A stretch of DNA of 64,000 nt from Plasmodium coatneyi (lineage: Eukaryota > Apicomplexa > Aconoidasida > Haemosporida > Plasmodiidae): assembly GCF_001680005.1 (NCBI RefSeq), contig NC_033567.1, positions 3,720,001 through 3,784,000 on the forward strand, in the 5' to 3' direction. The stretch's first letter is position 1, and each line of letters begins with the position of its first letter. The notes beneath the pieces are model-generated. The model was given only the letters and a program-made list of their open reading frames with translations, ran no database searches and was not told where the DNA came from. Position numbers and translations under genes: made by a program. This document shows, one piece after another, positions 10,131 to 20,925 of this stretch.

Positions 10131-12586
10131 TTTTTTCTTTCTATTTTCTTTTTCTTATATTGGTGTTTTTTTTACTTACCTTCCAGAGGAGATAACTTAT
10201 GACAGAAGTACCAATGAAGACAGGAATGGTAGGAAGGTATGGGGTAAGGAGGTCAATGTTGCTAGTAAGTTTGGCAGGAGTAGGGGTGGGTGTTAATGAA
10301 GTTGACGCATCCCCACCACCTCCTCTACCACCAAGAGAAGCATCACCATGTCTTTCAGCACCACTTTCACCAGGAGTAGGAGAATCACCATCTCCCGCTG
10401 CTTGCTCATGATCAGTAGGCTTAACCTCAACAGTATCCTCTGCAGATAAAGAATAGATTAAAAAAAGGGTAGTAAAGGTGAATTATCATTACCATCGACA
10501 AGTACTACACCTTGCATTGTTTTCAATATGTGCTGTAAAAGTTTATCGTCATTTTTCTCAGGGAACGATAATGTTGCATTGGTAATTGTGGTTGTCACGG
10601 TTGAGGTGACCCCATCAAGACGGTCTATAGTGGAAGTGTAGGTAACCGTGTCTGGTTTTTGTGGAGAAGGTGTGTATGTGAGCCTTTACCTGTTTCTTCG
10701 TGATTAGGGCCAGTGTCTTCCGACGTTGGCTTCTTTTCTTCAGGAATAACCTTCTTTGGTATTTCAGGAACTTTGGTAGGTTGTTCTTCTGGAATGCTAG
10801 CAACTATTTTCTCCACCTCCCTCGTAAACTCTTTATATTTCTCATCTTCATTTCCATCTTCCTCTTCATTATCAGCTTCAGACTCTGATCTTTCCCTTGT
10901 CTTCGAACGACTCTTTATGCCTCTCCCACCACACCAATTCTGGTTATGTATGTCCATTATTTTACTCCTTCCGTCTTCCTTCATCAGAAATTTATATAAC
11001 TCCATCATCATTGCTTTGTCCCCTCTCCAGCCTGGCTTTATCTGTCCATATTCACATTTTTCAAAAACATCCTTATATTTTACTTTCTCCTTCATATTAT
11101 TCACTTTCTCAAACACGTGTTTAATCAGTTCCTCCCTCTTACAAGTCATTTTTACATATATAAGCCATGTATTCAGAAGATCACACTTTGGAATACAATC
11201 CCACATATCCGGCAGATCTTTCTTTTCTTTTTGACATGGTAACTTGTCCTTTGTTACTATCATTAAATTTTTTACAAGAGTTCTACAAAATTCTCTGTCT
11301 TCGTCCGTATTCAATATTCCATTATTGTCCGATTTCTTTTCGCATATTTCAGCCAATTCATTCAAGTTCTCGTAGTCATATTTATCGTCGCCTCCAATAG
11401 GATTATTTGAGAACTCCGTGAACATTTCTGCTATGGCAACTGTATAAATTATACAAATTATATGTATATATGTTACTACCTACTCACTATATACTCTTAT
11501 TTCATTTAATATATAGATATGAAAAGTAAACCAGGAAATATATAGTGTGGCTATATATTCGTAAATATTCAAGGTACACTCATAAATCTATAACATACGG
11601 TCTTCATCTTCTTCCCAAAATCCACGCAATACTTCAGGCACCATCCACGATTCCTTTTCTTCTTCTTTCTTCAATTGTTCACCATGCTTCTCTAACAGTT
11701 CTATAATTTTCCCTTCACCTACGACTCCATCTTGCTTCTTGTCTATTTTCCCCTTACTCTGGCTCTGACACTTTGCAGTATCCCAAATTCTTCCTAACTC
11801 ATTTCTCATACTTTTGTCGGTCAGTAACCATCTTCTAATTGTTTTTCCAACTACTCTTCCTCCCATACTTATATCATTGTACTTCATCCACATACAATTA
11901 TTCTCTTTACCTTCACCTGCGAAGGATTCCATTAAGTTATTCATTATTTTTAAAGCATAGTCCACACCCTTCCTTTTTCCACAACTTGATTCTAACAATT
12001 TGTACATGAAAATGCTCACAATTATACATCTCATATACTCCTCTAATTTTTCCATCTTCCTTATTTTCCCATCTTCGTCTTTCCACATACTACCTAATCC
12101 ATTCACAAAGTATAATGCTTTCAGCATTTGCTTACACACTAGTTTGTCTACGGGCTTCACGTCTATGTATTTACCATCATACGAAACATCATCACACGAT
12201 TTTACATATTCCTCCATTTCATGCTTCATGTGTTCAAAGAATTCTTTCAATATTCTCATAATGTCGCCCCATATTGCATTCTACATTCGGATAATTAACG
12301 GAAAGGAAAAGAAAGTGTGATCCCATATTTAAAGTATATACTTTTTTCTTCCTTATTCTAATATTCATGCATAATAATCATTCATATAGGTCGAAATTTA
12401 TTTAAACATGAAATCATTATTTACAATATTATCTGATATCCCTTTTTCCTTTGTCCACTGTGCTAATAAATTCCCTAGTGTTTCCATCATCTCTGGTCCT
12501 TTATCTTATTATACACTATTCAAATTATACAAGGAAAAAAAAAAAATCTTACCATGCAAGTTTTTTTTCTTATATGCACTGCACAT
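9450..12586 (-). CDS. SICAvar-like variant antigen, compact seven-exon gene (about 785 residues)
   Basis: Exons on the minus strand with consistent phases: 12553-12586 (tentative), 12425-12504, 11599-12280, 10690-11430, 10493-10624, 10180-10439 and 9450-9878. Exons 3 and 4 are Cys-rich and Trp-containing, as in SICA extracellular domains. The exon at 10180-10439 encodes a Gly/Pro/Ser spacer and the membrane segment LLTPYLPTIPVFIGTSVISY, ending LLWK. The last exon begins YFGMLRKTRKRYRRAHQIRG and continues with the conserved cytoplasmic block and SSDSGFREEDF-type repeats. SICA proteins are the variant antigens of P. knowlesi-infected red cells. Large SICAvar genes have many Cys-rich exons. This one has about two, so it resembles the short class or a deletion derivative. 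The tail ends ...GFREGRLCS after what looks like a one-base insertion, since the next frame continues DFVPKDEVPKE. The 5' end is the weakest part: it needs a 48-bp intron. Confidence 0.85.
10055..10175. repeat. Poly-T / TTTTTC tract in the last SICAvar intron
   Basis: The intron between the membrane exon and the cytoplasmic exon (9879-10179) contains a nearly pure T run with TTTTTC units on the plus strand. On the coding strand it is therefore poly-A with GAAAAA. Confidence 0.8.
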
Positions 12587-12639
12587 CGTTAAAAAAAAGA
12601 GAAGCAGAGAAAGAATTACCTACATTTTCTACATTACAC

Positions 12640-14165
12640 ATTAAACCTTCCTTCTTTCTCACCTTCTCTTCTTCTTCTTTTCTTCCTTAAACCTTCTTTC
12701 CTTACAACTTCCTTCTTTACACCTTAAATCCTTCTTCTTTATAACTTCCTTATTTACACCTTCCTTCTTTACACCTTAAACCTCCTTTTTTACTCATTTA
12801 AACCTTCCTTCTTTACACCTTAAACCTTCCTTTTTTTACTTCCTTTACACCTTTCTTCTTTACACCTTAAACCTTCCTTTTTTTACTTCCTTGGATATTC
12901 CTTCTTTACACTTTTTTTTTTACACCTCATTTTTCTCTTTAAATCTTCCTTTTCTTATCTAAATCTTCTTTTTTTTTTACCTAAACCTTCCTTTTTTACA
13001 CCTTAAACCTTCTTTTTTTTTTCCCCTTTATTTTGATTTTTTTTCCTTAAAAAAAGTGACCTTCCTCCCTAGCACACCTAACAACAATCCTACTACGCCT
13101 AGCAACCTCCATTCTACCACCTTTGAACCACCTAATCCACCCTAAGTGCTTTCCCCCCCGTATACTTATCAGCTTACACCCCGAACAACTTTCCGCCACC
13201 TTAAAAATCTTCCCTACATCTACCACCCCTACGCGCACCACTCTGCACACCTTCTTCAACATACTTCACTACACTTTAAAACTTTCTTTTTTTTTCTTCC
13301 TTAAGCAATCCTTCTTTACACTTTTTCCTTAAACTTCTTTTTCCTTTTAAATCTTGCTTCTCTACTTAAATCTTCCTTTTTGTACCTAAACTTTCTTTTT
13401 TTTTTATACACCCTTCGGGTGTACCCCTCCCTAAAGGAAGTGACCTTCCTCCCTATCACCTAGCAATCTTCTTTCGACCACAAAACCATTATTCTAATAC
13501 CCTTAAACCTTCCATACTACCACCCTCGACAAACTAACACCCAAATGTGCACCCCACTGCACACCTTCCCCGAACAACATTCCTACCTTCAACCCTAACA
13601 ATCCACCTACCACCCCTAAGTGCACCCCTCTGCACACTTTCCCTAAGCATACTTCTTTTTTTTTCTTTTCCTTCTATTACATATGCATTTTTATTTTTTT
13701 TCTTCTTTAAAAAGAAAATCAGCAACCTTCCCCTTCAACCCTACCACCCACCTAACAACCTTCCTTCCACCCTACCACCACTAACAACCTTTCCTTCTAC
13801 CTACCACCATCCTAACAATATTCCTTCCTACTTTTCTTACACCCCTTTACTTCCATAGATCTTTCCTTCCCTTCCTTAGACCGCCTCCCTTTCTTTCCCT
13901 CCTCAGACGCCTACCTTTCCTTCCCTCCTTCCATAGAACCTCTTTAGATATCCTTTCCTTCCTCCTCCTTAGATCCCTTCCTTCCACCTCACTTGACACC
14001 TTCGCTTGCTCCTTCCTCCTTATATCCTCGCTCCCTCTTTTAAAAACCTTTTCTCTTACCTTAGACCTCCTTAAAACCCTTCCTTACTTCATCCTTCCTT
14101 CCTCCTTCCTTAGACCTTTTCATTCCATCTTATTCCTTCTTGTTACTTCTTTCCTTATTCCTTCC
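12640..14165. repeat. Pyrimidine-rich minisatellite field left of the telomere-like array
   Basis: The left half (12640-13060) repeats CCTTCTTTACACCTTAAACC with variation. The right half (13060-14165) mixes CCTACCACCC, CTAACAACC and CCTTCCTTCC motifs. The plus strand is overwhelmingly C, T and A. The open frames over it on either strand are repeat translations and are not called as genes. It lies just upstream of the SICAvar 5' end. Confidence 0.85.
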
Positions 14166-14169
14166 TTCT

Positions 14170-14494
14170 AAAACCTAAACCCTCAACACCGAAATCCCTA
14201 AATCTTGAATCCTAAAACCTAAAACCCAATTCCCATACACTAAAATCTTAACTTTAAATTATGAAATATAAACCCTTAACACTAAACACCGATCCCTAAT
14301 TCATGAACCCTAAATCCTATACCATAAACCCTAAAACACTGAACCCTAAATCCTATACCCTAAACCCTAAAACCCTGAACCCTAAACCCTAAATCCTATA
14401 CCCTAAACCCTAAAACCCTGAACCCTAAACCCTAAATCCTATACCCTAAACCCTAAAACCCTGAACCCTAAACCCTAAACCCTAAACCCTGAAA
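14170..14494. repeat. Internal telomere-like CCCTAAA array with higher-order repeat
   Basis: The plus strand is a run of CCCTAAA and variants (CCCTGAA, TCCTATA, CCTAAAA). From 14344 a 43-bp higher-order unit (CCCTAAA, TCCTATA, CCCTAAA twice, an extra A, CCCTGAA, CCCTAAA) repeats about three times. The left part (14170-14340) is more degenerate (AACACTAAACACC and similar). Plasmodium telomeres are GGGTT(T/C)A, and internal copies near SICAvar and kir genes are a known feature of P. knowlesi. Confidence 0.93.
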
Positions 14495-14499
14495 CCGGA

Positions 14500-15495
14500 A
14501 GGGAGGATGAAAGTGTGCACGGGGGTGCACTTAGAGGGCCTATGGATTGATGTGTGCAGGATTGTGTACTTAGGTGGGTTGTTAGGTGGGTTGTTAGGTG
14601 GGTTGTTAGGTGGGTTGTTAGGTGGGTTGTTAGGTGGAACGAAGGAAGGGTTGTTAGGGGTGTTTGGTGGAAGGAAGATTTTTAGGTGGTAGGTGGAAGG
14701 AAGGATGTTATGTTAGGGGTGGAAGGAGAGTTGTTAGTTGGTGTAGGTGGGTTGAAGGAAGGTTGTTAGGGGTGGTAGGGTTGAAGGATGTTATGTTAGG
14801 GGTGGAAGGAGAGTTGTTAGTTGGTGTAGGTGGGTTGAAGGAAGGTTGTTAGGGGTGGTAGGGTTGAAGGATGTTATGTTAGGTGTGGAAGGAAAGTTGT
14901 TAGTTGGTATAGGTGGGTTGAAGGAAGGTTGTTAAGGGTGGTCTGGTTGAAGGATGGTTGTTAGGTTGGTTGTTAGGGTGGTAGGTTGTTAGGGATGGTA
15001 GGTGGAGGGAAGGTCGTTAGGGGCGGTAGGGTGGAAGGGAAAGTCCTATTGGGGTGGGACGGGAAGGGTTTAAATGATGAAGGTGTCAGGAGAAGTGTGA
15101 ATGAGTGTGTGGGGGATGACGTAGTAAAGGTTGTTGGAGGAAGGGAGTGAGTGTGGGTGTTTTGTGTGAAGGATGTGTTATGAAGGGGGTGAGCGGAGGA
15201 GTGACAGAATGAGTGTGAAAGAAAGGGAGTGGGAATGAGTGTGGTGCAATTGTGATAGGTGATTGTGGGTGAGTGAGTATGGGAGGAGTGAGTGTGGCGA
15301 TTAGAAGGAGGGGGTGTTAGAAGGAAGGGGTGTAGAAGGAAAGGTGGAGTGAAAGAAAAAGGAGTGAAGGGGAGAGAAGGAAGTAAAAGGAGTGATGGAA
15401 AGGGAGTGTAAGATTTAGGATTAGGGCTGTTAGTGTGGGAAGGGGTATGTGTTATTATGGAGAGAAGTGTGTTAAGGTGTTGGAGAGGGGGTGTA
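14500..15495. repeat. Purine-rich G minisatellite field right of the telomere-like array
   Basis: It opens with five copies of the 12-bp unit GGTGGGTTGTTA (14573-14632), then GGAAGGTTGTTAGGGGTGG blocks and an approximately 110-bp direct repeat (GGATGTTATGTTAGG ... GTTGTTAGTTGGTG at about 14700-14930). It fades into GAGTGAGTGTG-type DNA by 15490. It is the strand complement in character of the field at 12640-14165. No gene is supported here. Confidence 0.85.
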
Positions 15496-15804
15496 ACATT
15501 CTTTTTTTTTTTTTTCTAATAAAAGGCAATATGATTATTAAGGATGTTATCATCATAAATTGTATAGAATAGAACTAAAAACCATGTCGCTCTTGATTCA
15601 AGTTACCACATAACTTTTGCATTAATTAGTATAATGTACATTTTAATTACTTCCTTCATTTGAACTATTTTTACACACCTTTAAAATGAAAAAAATACAC
15701 TTTTTTTTTTTAAGCTTACTTTTCATTTTAAAAAAGAAGGAAACAAGAAAAGAAAAAATAAATAAAAAAAAGAAAAAAAACAGAACAAAAACAAGCAAAG
15801 CAAA

Positions 15805-16878
15805 ATGGCACCATTCCCTACAAAATTCCTCATACTTAGCTTGATGCTTTACTCCTCATGGACACAATATAACCCTAACCATCACCACCACGTAAGATAC
15901 GAAATTGTTACACCTTCTAAAAATTTGCGCACATAATAATTATTGTGATTAAAAATTTTTTTTATGCTCTTTTCACTAAAAAATTGAAAAAAAAAAAAAA
16001 GAGAAAAAAAAAAATTTTCCACCACCATAACAACCTTCCTTCCCTCCTTTCCTTTCTTTTTTTAGGTGTGTGCTGTAAGCACATATGATTCGTCAGATGA
16101 GAGCAGTGCAGGATCAATAACGAGTGGTTAATCTAACACTAGAACACATTTGCCAAATCAACTTTATAGTAAAAGTTATAAAGACCCCTTTAGAAATACT
16201 CCTATGCCAAATGGACCATATGAAGGAACAACTTCCAGAATAAGTGATTATAATATACCATATGAGACGAAAACAAAAAAGGATAGAAATGTTAAGGAAA
16301 AATGTCGAACAATGTGCCAAAAATTTTTTCATGATTGTCGTCGAGGAATGAAACATAGAACCCTACTATTCCTTACATTAGTTATTTTGGGCCTTAGTTT
16401 GTTCATTCCGTGTTATACGAGCTTAAATATGGAAACTTTTACTACGATCGTTCAGAATTGGTGGAACCCGACTAGTAACATCACTTGCAGAGCGCCTGTA
16501 TCTCCACGTACCCCAGTAATAGCATGGGCAGGTCTCGCAGTCATGGGCCTCCTTATGATAGTCGCATTAGTAGCATTTTATTATTATCGAGCCCGAAAAA
16601 AATATATCCAACGTTCCAAATACAAAAAATTCGATCCAAAATTCGATTCGGGGAATTTCCCTCATGGAAGAAGGAATAATATAAAAAATACCACCTTAAA
16701 GGACCACCTCAAAACATTAATGAAAAAATTAACATGCCGTAAAAATAGACGTTGGACTTTGTTATTGGTTATATTGGTAATGGTGAGTCTTTATTTATTA
16801 GCTCTATATTTTGCAAATTCAGGTGTGGCAAGTCCTGTTTTCAGCTGCCCTAAAAGTTGGCAGCGCTCTTTGCCGTGA
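15805..16878 (+). pseudogene. Multi-spanning membrane protein with signal peptide; in-frame stop in exon 2
   Basis: Exon 1 (15805-15891) encodes a signal-peptide-like start (MAPFPTKFLILSLMLYSSW) with donor GTAAGA. Exon 2 starts at 16066 after TTTTTTTAG and is in phase. The frame hits TAA at 16129-16131, then stays open in the same frame to 16878. The long part has hydrophobic segments near TLLFLTLVILGLSLFIP, AGLAVMGLLMIVALVAF and WTLLLVILVMVSLYLLALY. Basic Cys/Arg-rich linkers separate them (CRKNRRW, RARKKYIQRSKYKK). The domain layout suggests internal repetition of a linker-plus-helix unit. The signal exon plus a basic, membrane-spanning exon 2 is typical of exported Plasmodium multigene families, but I do not recognise the family. 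Either the stop makes this a pseudogene, or translation begins downstream. No canonical PEXEL is evident: the segment reads RTHLPNQ. Confidence 0.65.
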
Positions 16879-17278
16879 TAATGCAAGTATTTGGACGTGG
16901 GCAACTACAACTGTTACAACGATGGCACTCCTTATGTTAATTGCAATAGGTGCTTTACTAGGATTCTATTATTGTAGAGCTAGAAAGAAATATATTCAAA
17001 AATCAAAGTACAAAAAATTCTATCCAAAATTTGATTCAAAAGTAGACTTGAGGAATTCATCCTATGGAAGAGGAGGAAGGAATAAAAACAATATAAAAAA
17101 TACCACCTTAAAGGACAAATTTAACACATTTTTGAAGAAATGCACATGCCGCAAAAATTTGCGTTGGACCTTGTTATTTGTTATATTAGTGATGCTGAGT
17201 CTTTATTTTCTAGCTATATATTATTATGCAATTTCAGGTGTGGAAATTCCTGTTTTCAGCTGCTCTAAAAGTTCCTAG
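16866..17278 (+). pseudogene. Partial tandem copy of the 3' part of the preceding membrane-protein gene
   Basis: Beginning close to the stop of the first copy and in another frame, this segment repeats the last helix-linker-helix unit. RARKKYIQKSKYKKF, NNIKNTTLKDKF, CTCRKNLRWTLLFVILVMLS and the end PVFSCSKSS parallel the first copy's RARKKYIQRSKYKKF, NNIKNTTLKDHL, TCRKNRRWTLLLVILVMVS and PVFSCPKSW. The offset is about 0.39-0.42 kb, so it is a direct tandem duplication without its own start or signal peptide. It could be a remnant, or a shifted C-terminal extension of the first gene. Confidence 0.7.
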
Positions 17279-17980
17279 GACTGAAGGAATCTGTGATTTC
17301 CGCAACTTCCCTTTATTCAGTAACTTCCGTTTATTTGGTGACAGTTTTTAAAAAATATGGTACTCGTCATTCTTATAACCATAGTGGGGCTCGTATGCTA
17401 TTGGTGGTCGTCCTCCTATTAGTTGCTTTATTATAGTTGTTTTATTATTAGTTGTTTTATATTAGTTGCTTTATTATAGTTGTTTTATTATAGTTGTTTT
17501 ATTATAGTTGCTTTATTATAGTTTCTTTATTATAGTTGCTTTATTATAGTTGTTTTATTAGCACTATTAGTAGAATTTTTATTATTGTTAGAGCAAGAAG
17601 GAAAAGAAATATAATCAAAAAATCAAAGTTGTAAGTGTGTAAGTTATAAGTTGTAAATTATAAGTTGTAAGTATGTAAGTTGTACGTTGTAAGTGAGGAG
17701 TACTTTTATAATAATAAACAACCAACACAAAAAAATCGAAGTCAAAATTTTGAGTATGGAATTCTTTCCTCCCTTCTTTTTTTAACTTTTTTTTTTTTCC
17801 TTAATAAAAGGAACTTTTACTTTAAATAATATATATATATGTTATATTAAGTGAAGAAGAATAAAGTGGAGGTTTCAAACACACACACACGCACTAATTA
17901 TATAATTAGGATGTGGAAGGGAGCATAGTGTATATTTCTTTATAATCAATACGAATAACAACATTACATATGTTGACGTA
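17279..17980. repeat. Relic copy and 14-bp tandem repeat downstream of the membrane-protein gene
   Basis: About ten copies of a 14-bp unit TTGTTTTATTATAG and its TTGCTTTATTATAG variant lie at about 17410-17570. Immediately after, at 17568-17635, GCACTATTAGTAGAATTT and AATCAAAAAATCAAAG resemble the linker region of the gene at 15805-17278, so a third, badly decayed copy is likely. Further on there is a TAAGTTGTAAG repeat (17635-17695). Confidence 0.65.
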
Positions 17981-19412
17981 TTACATTGCTTGATAACGTA
18001 TGTTATTTCTTTGTCCCTGCAGCTGCCGTTTTTGTGTCTGTTGGTTTGTATTATTAGTTCCTGTTCTTGTTCTTCCTCCCCTTTTTTGTGGTGGTGATCG
18101 TCGTGACAATCGTTCATTATATATAGTAGAATGATAATCTGTAGAATCTGCTATAGAGCCTGTTGTAGTAGAATTATCGGTTGTTGAATATAGTGTGGAA
18201 GTGTCTGTTCCATCGTTTGTTAATGTGTCGTCAAAGTCTCTTTTAATTGTTGTTGTTGTTCTTTTTCTTCTATTATTGCTTCTGGGGTAGTTGCTGTTGT
18301 TATTTTTGCTTCCTCCAAAGTAGGTGTTGCTTATCCAGGAAGGTAGAAGGTCATACTAATAATTGTTAAGGGAAAAGAAGAGGGTGCGGGAAAGACATAT
18401 ACATATATACACATATATATATGTATAGTTATATATATGTACATAGTGGTAATAATTATGTACTTTGTATAAAAAGTAAGCCAGGGTTGGTAGACCGACT
18501 AGTCCAAAAACGGATGAGATAGCGACGGGAGTGGCGGTACCCGCTCCCGTGGACACGGCTAATGTTGCAGTTTCAGATCCAACTTCTTTAGTTTCTGCTT
18601 TGAACAGTTCACAACCCTCCACTACGGATGATGAATTTTGTTTACAATATTCTTCATATGTTGTCTTGAATTTGGTACAATATGCTCTAGTTGTGATAGA
18701 ATCACTGCTGATGACACCAGCAGCTAAACTTTTACATTGTTCACCAACATTAGAAGGAACTTTAGGGGGAGTTTGTCGGCCCTGCTGTTCATGGTAGCCA
18801 TCCTCACACAAATTATAATAACTCTGTAATTTTGTCTGTGCTGGTTTATAGTCGTGCTGTAATTCGAATTTTGTTTTTTCCTGTTCGAAGTTGTTCCAGC
18901 TATTACGCTGATTTAGGGGATTGCAGTCACATTTACTTTCACTATGAATTCCTTCCAGCGCTGCGTAAAAATCTTTCATGGCTTTTGATAAATCCTTATT
19001 TAGGTCGTTCTTATTTATTTTATCCCCCAGCAAATAATAAAACCACGTGGAGATATCATCATTGGATGAACCACCCCTCTTTATTTCGGATACCAACTTC
19101 CAAGCACCTATAATTTTGCCAGCGTAGTGTTCAATATTGGAATATGCGCTTAACTCGCTCTTTAATTGTGTGACAGAGGCGTCTGAACTGGGAACAAAGA
19201 TCCCGTTCTCGAGCATATCATGGATCCATTCTGAATATAAAGTAAGTGCAGTTGGTCCTTCCATCTGTAGATGTGGAATTACAACGTGGAATATATATAT
19301 ATATATATATATGTAATACGTATATATATGTATTTTATATATGTATACATATATACATGTATATATGTATGTTATATATTTTGAATGAAGGAAGGTATAC
19401 CTCTCCTGTCAT
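17981..19412 (-). CDS. KIR protein, single PIR domain (395 residues)
   Basis: Three exons on the minus strand in phase: 19401-19412 (MTGE, donor GTATAC), 18474-19264 extended to 18464, and 17981-18355. The PIR domain carries WFYYLLGDKI, the counterpart of the FYYWLGDKL signature, and a Cys-rich second half. The hydrophobic segment VAISSVFGLVGLPTLAYFLY precedes the last splice site. The last exon opens YDLLPSWISN and has a basic RRKRTTTTIKRDFDD block, a Ser/Thr-rich middle and the end NIRYQAM. All lesions seen in the pseudogene at 1839-2972 are absent, so it should encode a full variant antigen. Its N-terminal EHYAGKIIGAW resembles the truncated KIR at the left edge of the window, and it occupies the equivalent position before the second KIR module. 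Confidence 0.82.
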
Positions 19413-20404
19413 TGCTATTGTTGTTCATGTGTGTATATATGTGTATGTTTGTGTGGATATATTTTTCTATCCTTCTTCTTCTGTTCTTGTTGTTGTTGTG
19501 GATATATATATATATATATGTATAAGTTGAATTTTATACATTATAGAATTGTATGTTCATTGGTGCATGTGGGCACATACGTTCAGTATAAAAAAAAGGA
19601 AGGGTGGTGGTGATGGTGGTGGTTGGAAGTGAATATAAAAAAAATTTTCATTCCTTTCCTTCCTTTTATTATATTTACCACTTCATTTCTCAAACAAATG
19701 ACAATACACATATATATACACAACATATGTGTGCATCCAAAATCATATCATCACATGTATATAATTAAAGCCTACAAAATGTAAGAATAAACATATTGAA
19801 ATAATAGCGTAGATACAGGTGAAATAAGTGTACCTTAGAAATTCTCTATGAATCTATTATATTATTATACTTTGTATGTGATTGTTGAAAATATTGTACC
19901 ATTATTATTGTTAAACTACTATTTATACGCTGTCGGCATTACATACATAAAAGGACGTACAACATTTCCCCCTTTTTTTCCGACGGAAATTTTTAGCATG
20001 AACTATTTATTAATGCTTTCGGTGTTATTTTTAAGAAGAGGGGAGAGGTTTGTTCTTAATTTAAAAAAATTGTTATCACATACATGTACATAAATATCGC
20101 AGTATACAGTTCATAAGTGCAGGGAGTACTTCTTCCTATCTCCTTCTTTGCAATGTTTATAATGCTCCATATGTAATAAATGGAAAGTGTGTACATTTAT
20201 CAATATCTAGTAAATGAAGAACGTGTACATATTTAAAAAATGAATGAAATGAATGGAAAATAGAATAATATGTAAAAAATTATATAGAGTCATATATTAA
20301 AGGGAACATACACATCTTCATAATATTAATACCCTCTCCTTTGGTGGTACACCACCCTTCTTTTTTTTTTTTCATTTATTATCACTCAATAATAACCCAT
20401 CTCA

Positions 20405-20580
20405 CCTCTTTTTTTTTTTTTTTTCTCTTTTTCTCTTTTCCCCTTTTCTTTTTTCCTTTTTTCCTTTTTTCCTTTTTTCCTTTTTTCCTTTTTTCCTTTT
20501 TTCCTTTTTTCCTTTTTCCTTTTTTCCTTTTTTCCTCTTTTTTTTTTTTTTCTTTCTTTTTTCTTTTTTTTTTCTTTTTC
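20405..20580. repeat. Pure polypyrimidine tract
   Basis: The plus strand is almost exclusively T and C, built largely of CCTTTTTT units repeated about ten times, with mirror symmetry in parts. Open frames on both strands here are Phe- or Lys-rich repeat translations and are not genes. Confidence 0.9.
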
Positions 20581-20925
20581 ATCCGGATGGGCACATTATG
20601 AAAAGGTTACATGCATGAAATATACACATTATACCATTCTTAGCTAACCTCTTTCTCTCTTTTCTTCCTTGGTAGGTAAAAATTATATTATACTTTGCAT
20701 ATTAGCGTATTAACGTATTTTCCTTTTATTTTTTTTTGCAGTTTAAATTAAGGGTTCCCATTGATCATTTATATTTTTCCTTCCCGGAATTTATACATAT
20801 ATACTATTGTACATTATACTGTTAACTTTTTTTTTTTTTTTTTGCATGTGCTCGGGAGGATGCAAGGATGGACTGGTGGAATTTTTTTTTTTCTTTTTAG
20901 GGTATACAGCATTGTGCTCATTAGA

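Noticed and set aside
10713..11234. Plus-strand open frame of 173 codons opposite SICAvar exon 4
   Set aside because: It is the antisense of a clear SICAvar exon with known family features on the minus strand.
14170..14494. The telomere-like array as an actual chromosome end
   Set aside because: Unique and gene-bearing sequence continues on both sides, so it is internal in this assembly. A misjoined contig is possible but not visible from sequence alone.
20382..20601. Lys-rich minus-strand and Phe-rich plus-strand frames
   Set aside because: Both are readings of one polypyrimidine tract.
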